Shown piece by piece: positions 32,269 to 40,948 of a stretch of 49,172 nucleotides of DNA. The DNA comes from Microcaldota archaeon. Lineage in GTDB: Archaea > Micrarchaeota > Micrarchaeia > Micrarchaeales > CABMGC01. The notes beneath the pieces were generated by a model. The model worked only from the letters and a program-made list of their open reading frames with translations, searched no databases and was not told the DNA's origin. The DNA lies in NCBI GenBank assembly GCA_021810455.1, contig JAJZIU010000003.1, positions 1 to 49,172 on the forward strand, read 5' to 3'. The position numbers and the translations under genes are program-made. How positions within the stretch are numbered: the stretch's first letter is position 1; each line of letters begins with the position of its first letter.

Positions 32269-33707
32269 ACATGGATTCGGTCCTTACCGTTTACAATACT
32301 CTGACAAGATCTAAGGAGGAGTTTGCACCTTTGAATGGAAAAAAGGTCAAAATGTTCGTATGCGGACAAACTGTTTATGATGATGCACATCTGGGCCATG
32401 CTAAAACGTATGTGGATTTCAGCATTATAGCAAGATGGCTAAGATATCTGAAGTACGACCTTACATACATGCAGAACATAACAGATGTTGATGATAAGAT
32501 AATTGCAAGAGCAAGTGAGAAAGGAGAAGACGCAATAGAATTGGCAAGAAGGTATGAAACAAGATTCATGGAGGACATGGAAAGCATAGGAGTAAGAGAT
32601 GATATTGATTTATTCCCAAGATCACACGATTATATAAGTGCAATAAAAGAACAGATACAATTGCTTTTTGACAATGGTTACGCCTATTACGTGGATGGAG
32701 ACGTGTATTATGATGTGTCAAAATTTGAAGATTATACGAAACTCTCAGGAATGAAAATAGATGAATTAAAATTGCATAGGATAGAGGTTGTTGAAGGAAA
32801 AAGAAATCCGTATGATTTCGTTTTGTGGAAAGCTGCAAAGAAAGGCGAACCATCATGGGACATTGAAGTGCTCATTGATAGTTCTAAGGTAATGCTTTCT
32901 GGAAGGCCAGGATGGCATATTGAAGACACTGCAATAACATACGCTATTTTCGGACCACAGTATGATATCCATGGGGGAGCAAATGAGCTGATATTCCCAC
33001 ATCACACGAATGAAATAGCGCAAGCTGAAGCTGCTTTTGGAAAGAAACCTTTTGTTAAATATTGGCTGCATTCGGGAATATTGAGCATAAAAGGCCAAAA
33101 GATGAGCAAGAGTTTGAAAAATTTTGTAACTATAAGAGAATCGGTAAAGGAGTATAGTCCAGAAACCATTAGACTCATGGTTGCATCAACACATTATAGA
33201 AAAGAGATCACTTACACAGAAAGTACCTTAGAAGAAGCGGACAGAAGGTTGGCACATTTCTATTCGTCTCTAGGAGTGTTTTATAGCATGGATATGGGAA
33301 AAGAACATCATGACGAAATAAAAAGAATAGTTGGGAAACTTGATACCGAATTTACAAGTGCAATGAATGATGACTTTAATACACCACTGGCATTATCACA
33401 CTTTCATTCTTGCATAATGGATCTGAGAAAGTTTGCAGACACACACGAAACGATAAGCGATGAAGACAAAAGGTTTGCTATTGAAAATGTGTTGAAATTT
33501 GCAAAAATAATAGGAATTCTTGAAAATGATTCTTACAAAAAACCAGTACCTAAGGAGGCAATTAATATGATGAAAAGTAGAGAAGAACTTAGAAAGACAG
33601 GGAATTATAACGATGCTGACAGATTGCGTAATGAAATAGTTGAAAAGTTTGGTTTGGTGATAGAAGATACGAGTTACGGTACGGTCTGGTGGTGGAAGAT
33701 TAGGTAA
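32265..33707 (+). CDS. cysS: Cysteinyl-tRNA synthetase
   Basis: 480 residues from GTG 32265; ATG 32271 is an equally good start. Motifs: VCGQTVYDDAHLGHA (first zinc Cys and the HIGH motif), NITDVDDKII, GGANELIFPHHTNEIAQ (zinc His and Glu), and GQKMSKSLKN. In the usual GWHIECSAM segment the zinc-ligand Cys is Asp (GWHIEDTAI, residue 221). A 13-residue insertion (WDIEVLIDSSKVML) precedes it. The C-terminus includes the anticodon-binding helical domain. Its end overlaps the convergent metG by 8 bases. Confidence 0.93.
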   Translation: MNMDSVLTVYNTLTRSKEEFAPLNGKKVKMFVCGQTVYDDAHLGHAKTYVDFSIIARWLRYLKYDLTYMQNITDVDDKIIARASEKGEDAIELARRYETRFMEDMESIGVRDDIDLFPRSHDYISAIKEQIQLLFDNGYAYYVDGDVYYDVSKFEDYTKLSGMKIDELKLHRIEVVEGKRNPYDFVLWKAAKKGEPSWDIEVLIDSSKVMLSGRPGWHIEDTAITYAIFGPQYDIHGGANELIFPHHTNEIAQAEAAFGKKPFVKYWLHSGILSIKGQKMSKSLKNFVTIRESVKEYSPETIRLMVASTHYRKEITYTESTLEEADRRLAHFYSSLGVFYSMDMGKEHHDEIKRIVGKLDTEFTSAMNDDFNTPLALSHFHSCIMDLRKFADTHETISDEDKRFAIENVLKFAKIIGILENDSYKKPVPKEAINMMKSREELRKTGNYNDADRLRNEIVEKFGLVIEDTSYGTVWWWKIR

Positions 33708-35154
33708 TCTTTATTTTTGTGAATAGATAAGAACCGCGCTTTGGAGTGCCATTGAATTCTTTAAAGATGCAATCGCTTATCTTCTCTTCTGCGGTACCTA
33801 ACTGTTCAGTTATTTTTTGTGAAGCATCGGGCATGAATGGTTTTATTAAAATGGCTATTATACGTATCGATTCGAGTAGATTGTAAAGTGCATTGGATAA
33901 TTTTTCATCAGAAAGTTTCCAAACTTGATTTTCATTTATATATTTATTAGAAGCTCGTATGAATACCCATATCTTTTCTAAAGCTGCAAAGAAGTTAAGC
34001 GATTCCATGTCATGTTTTATGCCTTCGATGTCTAGGTGTTTGTCGAGTTCAGGTATACCTGCTATTTTTTGTGTTCTTTCAGATAGTGTTAAAGTCCTGT
34101 AAACAAGATTACCGAGGTCGTCTACGAGTTCGCCGTTGATTCTTGCGATAAGTCCTTTTTCTGAAAAATCCCCATCTTCACCAAAGGGCATCTCCCTGAA
34201 AATAAAGTATCTGAAAGCATCAAGTCCATACTTGGATACAACTTCGGCGGGATTCACTGCGTTTCCCAGGCTTTTGCTCATTTTCTTTCCTTCGACAGTC
34301 CACCATCCATGTGCAAAAACTTTTTTTGGAGGTTCTATACCTACAGAAAACAGCATAGCAGGCCATATCACAGTGTGAAACCAGTTTATTTCCTTTCCAA
34401 CTATGTGAACGTTTGCTGGCCAGAAATGTTCAAAATCGTTAGAAGGCCAACCTATCGCACTGAGATAGTTTATCAACGCATCAACCCAAACGTATATAGT
34501 GTGTTTTTCATCTATAGGAAATCGTATCGCCCAGTTGACCGATGTTCGAGTTATACTAACATCATTGAGCCCTGCTCTGACCCTGTTTATTATTTCATTC
34601 TTTCTTAAAGAAGGAGAGAGAAAATCAGGATTGGTTTCATAAAAAGATAAAAGTCTGTCCTGATATTTACTTAGTTTGAAAAAATATGACTCCTCCTTGA
34701 TTTTTTTAACTTCCCTCCCGCATTGTGGGCATTTGCCTTCATTAAGCTGCAATTCTGTGTAAAATGTTTCATCAGGAGTGCAGTACCATCCTTCATAGTA
34801 GCCCTTGTACACATCACCGTTGGAATACATTCTTTTGACGAATTCGGTTACTGCGTTTTGGTGACGTTGTTCTGTTGTTCTTATAAAATCATCGTTGGTG
34901 ATTTTAAGGGTCTTCCACATTTCTACAAACTGGAGTACAACGCCGTCTACGAATTGTTCAGGTGTTTTTTTGGATGCTACAGCTGCTTTCTCTATTTTTT
35001 CTCCATGTTCATCAGTTCCAGTAAGGAAGAATACCTCATTGCCACACAATCTGTTCCATCGGGCCATTATGTCAGCAGCTATTGTTGTGTACGCATGACC
35101 TATGTGTGGCTTGTCATTCACATAGTATATTGGAGTTGTTATGTAGAATTTCAG
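33700..35154 (-). CDS. metG: Methionyl-tRNA synthetase, bacterial-type, apparent CTG start
   Basis: The track begins at an internal GTG (35121) and omits conserved residues. Upstream in frame, CTG at 35154 opens KFYITTPIYYVNDKPHIGHAY, the normal MetRS N-terminus. GGTGAT (35158-35163) sits just before it at Shine-Dalgarno spacing, and no ATG, GTG or TTG occurs between CTG and the upstream stop. The protein is 484 residues with KMSKSLGN, one Cys pair (CPQCG) and no C-terminal tRNA-binding domain. The YITTPIYYVN and TDEHG pattern is that of the short bacterial enzyme, not the usual archaeal KVFVTVAWPYANG form, suggesting transfer. It diverges from mcm. Confidence 0.92.
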   Translation of the reverse strand: MKFYITTPIYYVNDKPHIGHAYTTIAADIMARWNRLCGNEVFFLTGTDEHGEKIEKAAVASKKTPEQFVDGVVLQFVEMWKTLKITNDDFIRTTEQRHQNAVTEFVKRMYSNGDVYKGYYEGWYCTPDETFYTELQLNEGKCPQCGREVKKIKEESYFFKLSKYQDRLLSFYETNPDFLSPSLRKNEIINRVRAGLNDVSITRTSVNWAIRFPIDEKHTIYVWVDALINYLSAIGWPSNDFEHFWPANVHIVGKEINWFHTVIWPAMLFSVGIEPPKKVFAHGWWTVEGKKMSKSLGNAVNPAEVVSKYGLDAFRYFIFREMPFGEDGDFSEKGLIARINGELVDDLGNLVYRTLTLSERTQKIAGIPELDKHLDIEGIKHDMESLNFFAALEKIWVFIRASNKYINENQVWKLSDEKLSNALYNLLESIRIIAILIKPFMPDASQKITEQLGTAEEKISDCIFKEFNGTPKRGSYLFTKIKIT

Positions 35155-35236
35155 ACAATCACCGGAACTGCCACTAACTGTTTTTACAGGCTATTCTTTA
35201 TAATCTTTTATTGCGAAACCGATAAAAGGTTAGTCT

Positions 35237-37300
35237 ATGGAAGAAACAGTAGCAAGCGCTGAACTTTCTGATAGGTTCATAGAATTCTTCAATTCTTATT
35301 ACATAGATCAGATAAATAGCATGTATCTTAGATATCCAGCAGAGAAAAGCGTAAATATTGATATTAAAGACTTGGAAAAATTTGACACGGAACTAGTTGA
35401 AGAATTGGTAAGCAATCCAGATAGCACACTTCAGAGTGCCAATGCAGGTCTTTTGAGGCTCAGCCCAAATCCCGAATTTGAAGGACAGGTGCATGCTAGA
35501 TTTTATGGAGTTGGGACAAATACCCCAATGATACAAGATGTCGGTTCAGAGTACATAGGCAAATTGCTTACAGTGGATTCGCTCGTAGTGAAGAGATCTG
35601 AGATAACTCCGAGAGTAAGTATAGGTGTTTTCAAATGCACATTCTGCGGTACTGTGCTTAAGGCAAGAGTTGACAGAGACACGAATGTAGAGATATGTCC
35701 ACAGTGCAAGAGACGGTCATTGAAGCAAGACAATGCAGAATCAAAATTTACGAACCTGCAGAGGATAGCTGTACAAGATCCTTTGGAAAAACTTAAAGGA
35801 AGCACACCGACGTGGCAACTCGAAGTGTGGCTAGAAGACGACATGGTAAATCTTGTAATACCAGGAGACAGAGTTGAGATAACAGGGATATTGAGGATAA
35901 AACCAAGAAAAACAGCAAGGGGGAAAGAAGACAAGTTACTATACACTATGTTCTTCGATGCGGTATCTATAAAACCGAAGGAAAAAGAGTTTGCCGAGTT
36001 TGACATAACATTGGATGAGGAAAAAGCCATAAAAGAACTGGCAACTGATCCGCTGATATTTGAAAAAGTCGCACAATCAATAGCCCCTTCAATTTATGGT
36101 TATGATGAAATAAAAAAGGCACTAGCTCTTCAACTGTTCGGTGGAACACCTGACAAGAAATTGGTTGATGGAGGTAGAATCAGAAGCGATATACACATGA
36201 TGCTTATAGGAGATCCTGGAAGCGCTAAAACGAGGCTTTTGCAGGCTGTAAGCACCATCGTACCTAAAGGGATATATGTGAGTGGAAAGTCAACAAGCTC
36301 TGCCGGACTTACAGCTGCTGCGGAAAGAGACGAATTTTCTGAAGGAGGATGGACGCTTAAAGCAGGAGCATTAGTACTGGGTTCTGGAGGGGAAGTGAGC
36401 ATTGACGAATTTGATAAGATTGGAGAGGAAGATAAATCATCACTTTTAGAAGCACTCGAATCGCAGAGTATAAGCGTGGCAAAGGCTGGAATTGTTGCCA
36501 GATTTAGTGCAAAAACATCAGTTCTTGCAGCAGCAAATCCCAAGTATGGAAGATTTGATCCGAACGTTTATCCTGCTGAGCAGTTCGATATATCACCCGC
36601 TTTGCTATCAAGATTTGATTTGATATTTCCAATAAAAGACATTCTTGATGAAGAGAAAGACAGAATGATTGCAAAGCACATATTAATGCAACATGAAGCC
36701 GCAGGCGCGCAGATAGCAGAGATGAGCGAGTATGAACAAGTCCAGAAACCGCAGATAGATCCCGAGTTATTTAGAAAATACGTTGCTTATGCAAGAAAGA
36801 ACATAAAACCTAGGTTAACTCCGGAAGCCAGTGAAAAAATATCAGAGTATTACATCGATTTAAGAAAAACAGGAATAAAGCAAGGTGCTGTACCGATGAC
36901 TCCTAGACAGATAGAAGGTCTCGTAAGACTTGCTGAGGCGAGTACGAAGTCTAGACTCGCAACGCAGATCGAAGTGAAGGATGCAGAACTTGCGATATCA
37001 CTATTTGAATACATGTTGAATACACTAGCGGTTGACAGATCGGGAAGAAGAGATATCGACACACTACTTACAGGAATGCCTAGGGAAAAGATAAGCAAGA
37101 TGAATGTTTTGATGGAGATAATAAAAAGACTTGATGAAGAAGAGAAGAGTGCGAAAATAGTCAGAATACTTGAAGAGGCTGAGAAGCAAGGGATTGATAG
37201 GGCCACAACTACAAAATACATAAATGAGTTAGAACGCAGTGGAGACATATTTAGTCCAAAACCCGGGATAATAAAGGTAGTCAGAAGGGATGACGAGTAA
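35237..37300 (+). CDS. mcm: Replicative minichromosome maintenance helicase MCM
   Basis: 687 residues. The N-terminal domain has a zinc ribbon (CTFCG...CPQCK) near residues 133-157 and an OB fold. The AAA+ core includes Walker A GDPGSAKT, Walker B SIDEFDKI, sensor AAANPKYGRFD and arginine finger LLSRFD. A C-terminal winged helix follows (from about residue 600). All catalytic residues are present. It forms the hexameric replicative helicase. The stop codon overlaps the start of the ABC ATPase gene (TAATG). Confidence 0.96.
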   Translation: MEETVASAELSDRFIEFFNSYYIDQINSMYLRYPAEKSVNIDIKDLEKFDTELVEELVSNPDSTLQSANAGLLRLSPNPEFEGQVHARFYGVGTNTPMIQDVGSEYIGKLLTVDSLVVKRSEITPRVSIGVFKCTFCGTVLKARVDRDTNVEICPQCKRRSLKQDNAESKFTNLQRIAVQDPLEKLKGSTPTWQLEVWLEDDMVNLVIPGDRVEITGILRIKPRKTARGKEDKLLYTMFFDAVSIKPKEKEFAEFDITLDEEKAIKELATDPLIFEKVAQSIAPSIYGYDEIKKALALQLFGGTPDKKLVDGGRIRSDIHMMLIGDPGSAKTRLLQAVSTIVPKGIYVSGKSTSSAGLTAAAERDEFSEGGWTLKAGALVLGSGGEVSIDEFDKIGEEDKSSLLEALESQSISVAKAGIVARFSAKTSVLAAANPKYGRFDPNVYPAEQFDISPALLSRFDLIFPIKDILDEEKDRMIAKHILMQHEAAGAQIAEMSEYEQVQKPQIDPELFRKYVAYARKNIKPRLTPEASEKISEYYIDLRKTGIKQGAVPMTPRQIEGLVRLAEASTKSRLATQIEVKDAELAISLFEYMLNTLAVDRSGRRDIDTLLTGMPREKISKMNVLMEIIKRLDEEEKSAKIVRILEEAEKQGIDRATTTKYINELERSGDIFSPKPGIIKVVRRDDE

Positions 37301-38286
37301 TGCAGAGCATTATAAGGATTAGCAAACTTACGAAAAAGTATGGGGAATTCGTAGCGGTAAATAACATAACTTTTGATATAAAAGAGGGAGAGATTTTCGG
37401 GTTGTTGGGACCTAATGGTGCAGGCAAGACAACGACCATATCAATGCTTTCAACAATAAACGAACCTACTTCAGGCAGTGCAAAGGTAAATGGGCACGAT
37501 ATAGTAAAGGACAAGGACAGAGTAAGAGCTTCGATAGGTATAGTATTTCAGGATCAGAGCCTTGATGACCAACTTACAGGAAGAGAAAATCTTGATCTTC
37601 ATGGAAGGTTGTACGGAGTGCCACCAGATGAAAGAAAAAGAGCGATAATCAGATCCTTGAAAATAGTAGAATTAGAAGATAAACAGAATAACTTAGTGAA
37701 AACATACTCGGGAGGCATGAGAAGAAGATTAGAGATAGCAAGGGGACTTATACACAAACCAAAGGTGTTATTTCTAGATGAGCCAACCGTAGGTTTGGAT
37801 CCGCAAACAAGAAGAAGACTCTGGTCATACATAATGGATCTTAACAAAAAAGAAGACATGACAATAATATTGACGACTCATTATATTGAGGAAGCTGAGT
37901 TTCTTTGTGATAGAGTAGGGATAATAGATAATGGGAAAGTGATAAAGATAGGAACACCTGACGAATTAAAGGATTCTTTAGGAGGAGACATAATAACTGC
38001 AGTAGTATCAAATCAAAAAGCATTTGAAAAGATCGCAAATGAAAATCCAGAAGTTAAGAACGTGAAAGGGTATGATAAAGGAAAGGTAGATATAGCTACA
38101 AAAAATGGAAGCAAATTAATACCAGAGCTCATAAACATTGCACATCAGAATAGAATAGACGTAGAGAGCATTATGCTAAAAAGACCCAGCCTGGAAGACG
38201 TTTTTATATCACTTACGGGTAAGGAGATCAGAGAGGAGAGTGGTGATAACACTACAACTATGAGGATGAGATTCCGTGGCAGGTGA
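37300..38286 (+). CDS. ABC-2 type transporter, ATP-binding subunit
   Basis: 328 residues. Walker A GPNGAGKTT, Q-loop FQDQSLDDQL, signature YSGGMRRRLEIARGL, Walker B VLFLDEPTVGLDP and the switch His in LTTHY are all present. The LDDQLTGRENL and C-terminal RPSLEDVFISLTG are typical of the DrrA/NatA subgroup, which exports lipids, drugs or polysaccharides. The last 20 residues (GDNTTTMRMRFRGR) are basic. The permease gene overlaps its end by 11 bases. Confidence 0.92.
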   Translation: MQSIIRISKLTKKYGEFVAVNNITFDIKEGEIFGLLGPNGAGKTTTISMLSTINEPTSGSAKVNGHDIVKDKDRVRASIGIVFQDQSLDDQLTGRENLDLHGRLYGVPPDERKRAIIRSLKIVELEDKQNNLVKTYSGGMRRRLEIARGLIHKPKVLFLDEPTVGLDPQTRRRLWSYIMDLNKKEDMTIILTTHYIEEAEFLCDRVGIIDNGKVIKIGTPDELKDSLGGDIITAVVSNQKAFEKIANENPEVKNVKGYDKGKVDIATKNGSKLIPELINIAHQNRIDVESIMLKRPSLEDVFISLTGKEIREESGDNTTTMRMRFRGR

Positions 38287-39067
38287 CTTGTCAGCCATCT
38301 ACACCCTTTGGCTAAGGGAAATCATAAGATTCAAAAGAGCAAGGTCGCGAGTGATCGGAGGATTTGTAGGCCCGTTGATGTGGATAGCCATAATGGGAGT
38401 TGGTTTAGGAGCAGCATTTTCAGGAGCATTCGCACAAGCTACACATGGCGAAACGTATCTGATGTTTGTAGCTCCCGGAGTCATAGGTATGATACTTTTG
38501 TTTGGTTCAATTTTTTCAGCAATTTCCATAATATGGGATAGGCAGTTTGGATTCATGAAGGAGATACTGGTGGCTCCCATATCACGAATGAGCATTGTTT
38601 TAGGCAAGGTTATCGGAAGTGCTACTGTTTCTTTGATAAATGCACTTGTTCTTTTCGTTATACTTGTGATCTTTGGAGTGATAAATGTTTGGACTATAGG
38701 GATAATAAATTTTCTTTTGGCGATGGTGTTTATGGCACTCATCTCAACAGCGTTCGTGTCTATGGGATTGATTATCGTTTCAAGAATGGATAGTTTTGAG
38801 GGTTTTCAACTTATATCAAACTTCTTGGTAACTCCGATGTTTTTTCTTTCTGGAGCTTTCTTCCCGATAAACACTGCACCGGATTGGATGAAGGTGCTTG
38901 CGTATATTGACCCCCTATACTATGGTGTTGATGGATTGAGAGGTTTGCTAACAGGATTCAAAGGGTTAGGAACTAACATAGACCTAGTAGTATTGATAAT
39001 TGCAAATGTGATTCTTTTTATAGTTGCATCGATATTATTCAGAAGAATAAAGGCAAGCTTGAGCTGA
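38276..39067 (+). CDS. ABC-2 type transporter, permease subunit
   Basis: 263 residues with six hydrophobic segments and the ABC-2 signature near the end (FFLSGAFFPINTAPDWMKVLAYIDPLYYGVDGLRGLL). Starts at GTG 38276 within the end of the ATPase gene. With that subunit it should form an exporter; the substrate is unknown. A role in surface-polymer export is possible but unsupported here. Confidence 0.9.
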   Translation: MAGDLSAIYTLWLREIIRFKRARSRVIGGFVGPLMWIAIMGVGLGAAFSGAFAQATHGETYLMFVAPGVIGMILLFGSIFSAISIIWDRQFGFMKEILVAPISRMSIVLGKVIGSATVSLINALVLFVILVIFGVINVWTIGIINFLLAMVFMALISTAFVSMGLIIVSRMDSFEGFQLISNFLVTPMFFLSGAFFPINTAPDWMKVLAYIDPLYYGVDGLRGLLTGFKGLGTNIDLVVLIIANVILFIVASILFRRIKASLS

Positions 39068-39157
39068 AGTAGGATCAAGAATCATGAATATTAAAGAAAT
39101 GATGCTTGGATAGTATAATATTGATATTTATGGAAATTGCGCAGTAGATATGTAATC

Positions 39158-39613
39158 TTACTGAACTTCTGGGTTTTCATATGTGCGTTGTTTCCTGTTT
39201 CTCCTACCGGTCTTTGCAGTTGCAAATAGAGTAGTCAGATCTTCTGTTTTTTCTATGTCCATCCATGATTTTATATACACTGAAATGTTTCTCAGTGGTT
39301 TTGAATACCTGTCAGTAAAACTATACACATTATCTTCATGCTTTAGTATGCCAACCATTACGCCAAAATCAAGATATCTTTTCCATGTTGCCATAGGAAG
39401 ATCTTCTGGGCATGATTTAAGTCGCAGTGCTTTCTTGATTTTAACCTCATATAAAGCCCGTGCAAATCTGTACGCTTTTGTCTCGTTATCAAAATAGATT
39501 TTTGCTATCTCCCTGACGTTTGGATCTTTGAGTTTTTCTTTAAGTGGTGCATCCTCAAATTCCCAGTATCTGATAGCCATCTGCTCATCCTCTATGACGT
39601 TAATACTTATCAT
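39158..39613 (-). CDS. Unknown protein, possible winged-helix-like
   Basis: 151 residues from ATG 39613, which overlaps the DRG gene by 14 bases. A second ATG at 39580 (AIRYWEFEDAP) has GAGGATGAG upstream and may be the true start. No family recognised. Helical N-terminal part with many charged residues; the middle (ATWKRYLDFGVMVGILKHED, then NVYSFTDRYSKPLRNISVYIK) resembles a winged-helix end. The C-terminus is basic (TGRRNRKQR). A nucleic-acid-binding role is only a guess. Probably co-transcribed with the GTPase upstream. Confidence 0.65.
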   Translation of the reverse strand: MISINVIEDEQMAIRYWEFEDAPLKEKLKDPNVREIAKIYFDNETKAYRFARALYEVKIKKALRLKSCPEDLPMATWKRYLDFGVMVGILKHEDNVYSFTDRYSKPLRNISVYIKSWMDIEKTEDLTTLFATAKTGRRNRKQRTYENPEVQ

Positions 39614-40706
39614 ATATAATTGTTACTACATCCTGATCTGATAGTATATGATCGATTCCGACTTTCTGATTTTCAAATCTTACACTACGTCCGCTTACAT
39701 AGGCATACTTAGTATTTTTGGCCATCTTTGAATGAAGAGCTTTTGCAACATCGAATACGGTGCTGCCGGACTTTACAACTATCGGTTTGGACAGATCCGT
39801 TTCTCCGTCCTTAGGTTTGAGGTAGATGCGCATGAGATTAAGAGATGAAAATATCGAATCCTTGAGTTTTGGTATTCCCGTATTTTTTATCGCGCTTGTT
39901 AATATAGTTTTCATTTTTGTTGTTTTTTCAAGTTCTTGCCTTATCCTTTCTGCATACTCCATATCAACAGTGTCGATTTTGTTTAGAGCAACTATGGCAT
40001 TTATATAAACGGAATTTCCTTCAACAATTTCAAACAAATCTTCAAGATCTGCATCCGAATAAAAAATGACTTTTGCATTGAATATTTTGAAGTCATTTAG
40101 AATATTGGTTATGCTTTTCTTGTCAGGAATTTTCTTCTTTAGACTCTCTATCTCTATGCCTCCGGTAAGTTTTTTTTCTATCCGTATGTTTGGCTTTTTT
40201 CTGTTAACTATTATCTTCAAATCGTAAAGTTCGTCAACAAGTTTGTATAACTGCTCTGGATGATTAACATCTATTACGAATAGTAAGAGATCGCATACGC
40301 GGACAGCACTTGCTATTTTTGCGCCTTCGCCTTTACCAGTGTGTGCCCCTTCTATAAGACCAGGAACATCCAGTATCTGTATGCTTGCGCCGTTGTATTC
40401 AAGCATTCCAGGTATTACAGAAACTGTTGTGAAAGAATAACCGGCAACTTTTGATTCGACACCGGTAAGTAGACCTATCAATGATGATTTTCCGGCATTC
40501 GGGAAACCGACTAATGCAACAGTAGAATCGCCAGTTTTCTTTACAGAGAAACCTACACCGGAGCGGGATTTGGGCTTGCTAAGTTCCTTTTTAACGTCGG
40601 AGATTTTTCTCCGAAGTATTCCAAGGTGTTTATTTGTAGCTTTGTTGTAGCGGGTCTTTGAGTATTCCTGTTGAAGTTCTTCCAACTTTGTTTTAAGGTC
40701 TGGCAT
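39600..40706 (-). CDS. DRG-family GTPase with TGS domain
   Basis: About 368 residues from ATG 40706 (the track uses TTG 40715). An N-terminal helical coiled part precedes the Obg-type G domain: GFPNAGKSSLIGLLTG (P-loop), FTTVSVIPGML (switch), LDVPGLIEGA and ALNKID. An S5D2-like insertion is present, and the TGS domain ends the protein (VVKSGSTVFDVAKALHSKM to DQDVVTIIYDKY). DRG proteins bind translating ribosomes. All GTP-binding motifs are intact. Confidence 0.93.
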   Translation of the reverse strand: MPDLKTKLEELQQEYSKTRYNKATNKHLGILRRKISDVKKELSKPKSRSGVGFSVKKTGDSTVALVGFPNAGKSSLIGLLTGVESKVAGYSFTTVSVIPGMLEYNGASIQILDVPGLIEGAHTGKGEGAKIASAVRVCDLLLFVIDVNHPEQLYKLVDELYDLKIIVNRKKPNIRIEKKLTGGIEIESLKKKIPDKKSITNILNDFKIFNAKVIFYSDADLEDLFEIVEGNSVYINAIVALNKIDTVDMEYAERIRQELEKTTKMKTILTSAIKNTGIPKLKDSIFSSLNLMRIYLKPKDGETDLSKPIVVKSGSTVFDVAKALHSKMAKNTKYAYVSGRSVRFENQKVGIDHILSDQDVVTIIYDKY

Positions 40707-40792
40707 GCGTATCAATCTTCTATGTTTTAAGATACAGAATCATTTATCTCAATACAACAATATGTATGTTGTTTTCAAATTAAAAAGGATTT

Positions 40793-40803
40793 GCTTTAAA
40801 TAG
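40793..40803 (+). promoter_or_regulatory. TATA box of the lysine-rich mini-protein gene
   Basis: CTTTAAATAGT has its centre about 42 bases before the ATG at 40840. The predicted start is near 40824, giving a short leader. A dedicated, well-placed promoter supports the tiny gene being real. Confidence 0.5.
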
Positions 40804-40839
40804 TTACCTATCTTTACTTCATCGATAAAAGTGTATAAA

Positions 40840-40920
40840 ATGGCAAAGAAAACCGTAAAGAAAGCTGCAAAAAAAGCAGTTAAGAAAGGGAAGAAGTCAG
40901 TAAAAAAATCCAGAAGATAA
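40840..40920 (+). CDS. 26-residue lysine-rich mini-protein (histone H1-tail-like)
   Basis: Too short for the ORF track. ATG to TAA encodes 26 residues, 12 Lys and 2 Arg, built from KKxxKK units (MAKKTVKKAAKKAVKKGKK...). There are no acidic, aromatic or Cys residues. This composition matches the C-terminal tails of histone H1 and the bacterial H1-like proteins, which neutralise and compact DNA. The gene has its own TATA box upstream and a strong T-run directly after the stop, and no overlap with another gene. Nucleic-acid compaction is an inference from composition. A spurious ORF cannot be excluded, but the promoter-ORF-terminator layout argues against it. Confidence 0.65.
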   Translation: MAKKTVKKAAKKAVKKGKKSVKKSRR

Positions 40921-40948
40921 ATGTTTTGTTTTCTTTTTTATTTTTTGA
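40921..40948 (+). terminator. T-rich terminator after the mini-protein gene
   Basis: Immediately after the TAA the plus strand reads through several T-runs (TTTTCTTTTTTATTTTTT-like). Archaeal RNA polymerase terminates at such U-tracts without a hairpin. It lies between this gene and the convergent srp54 stop. Confidence 0.55.
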
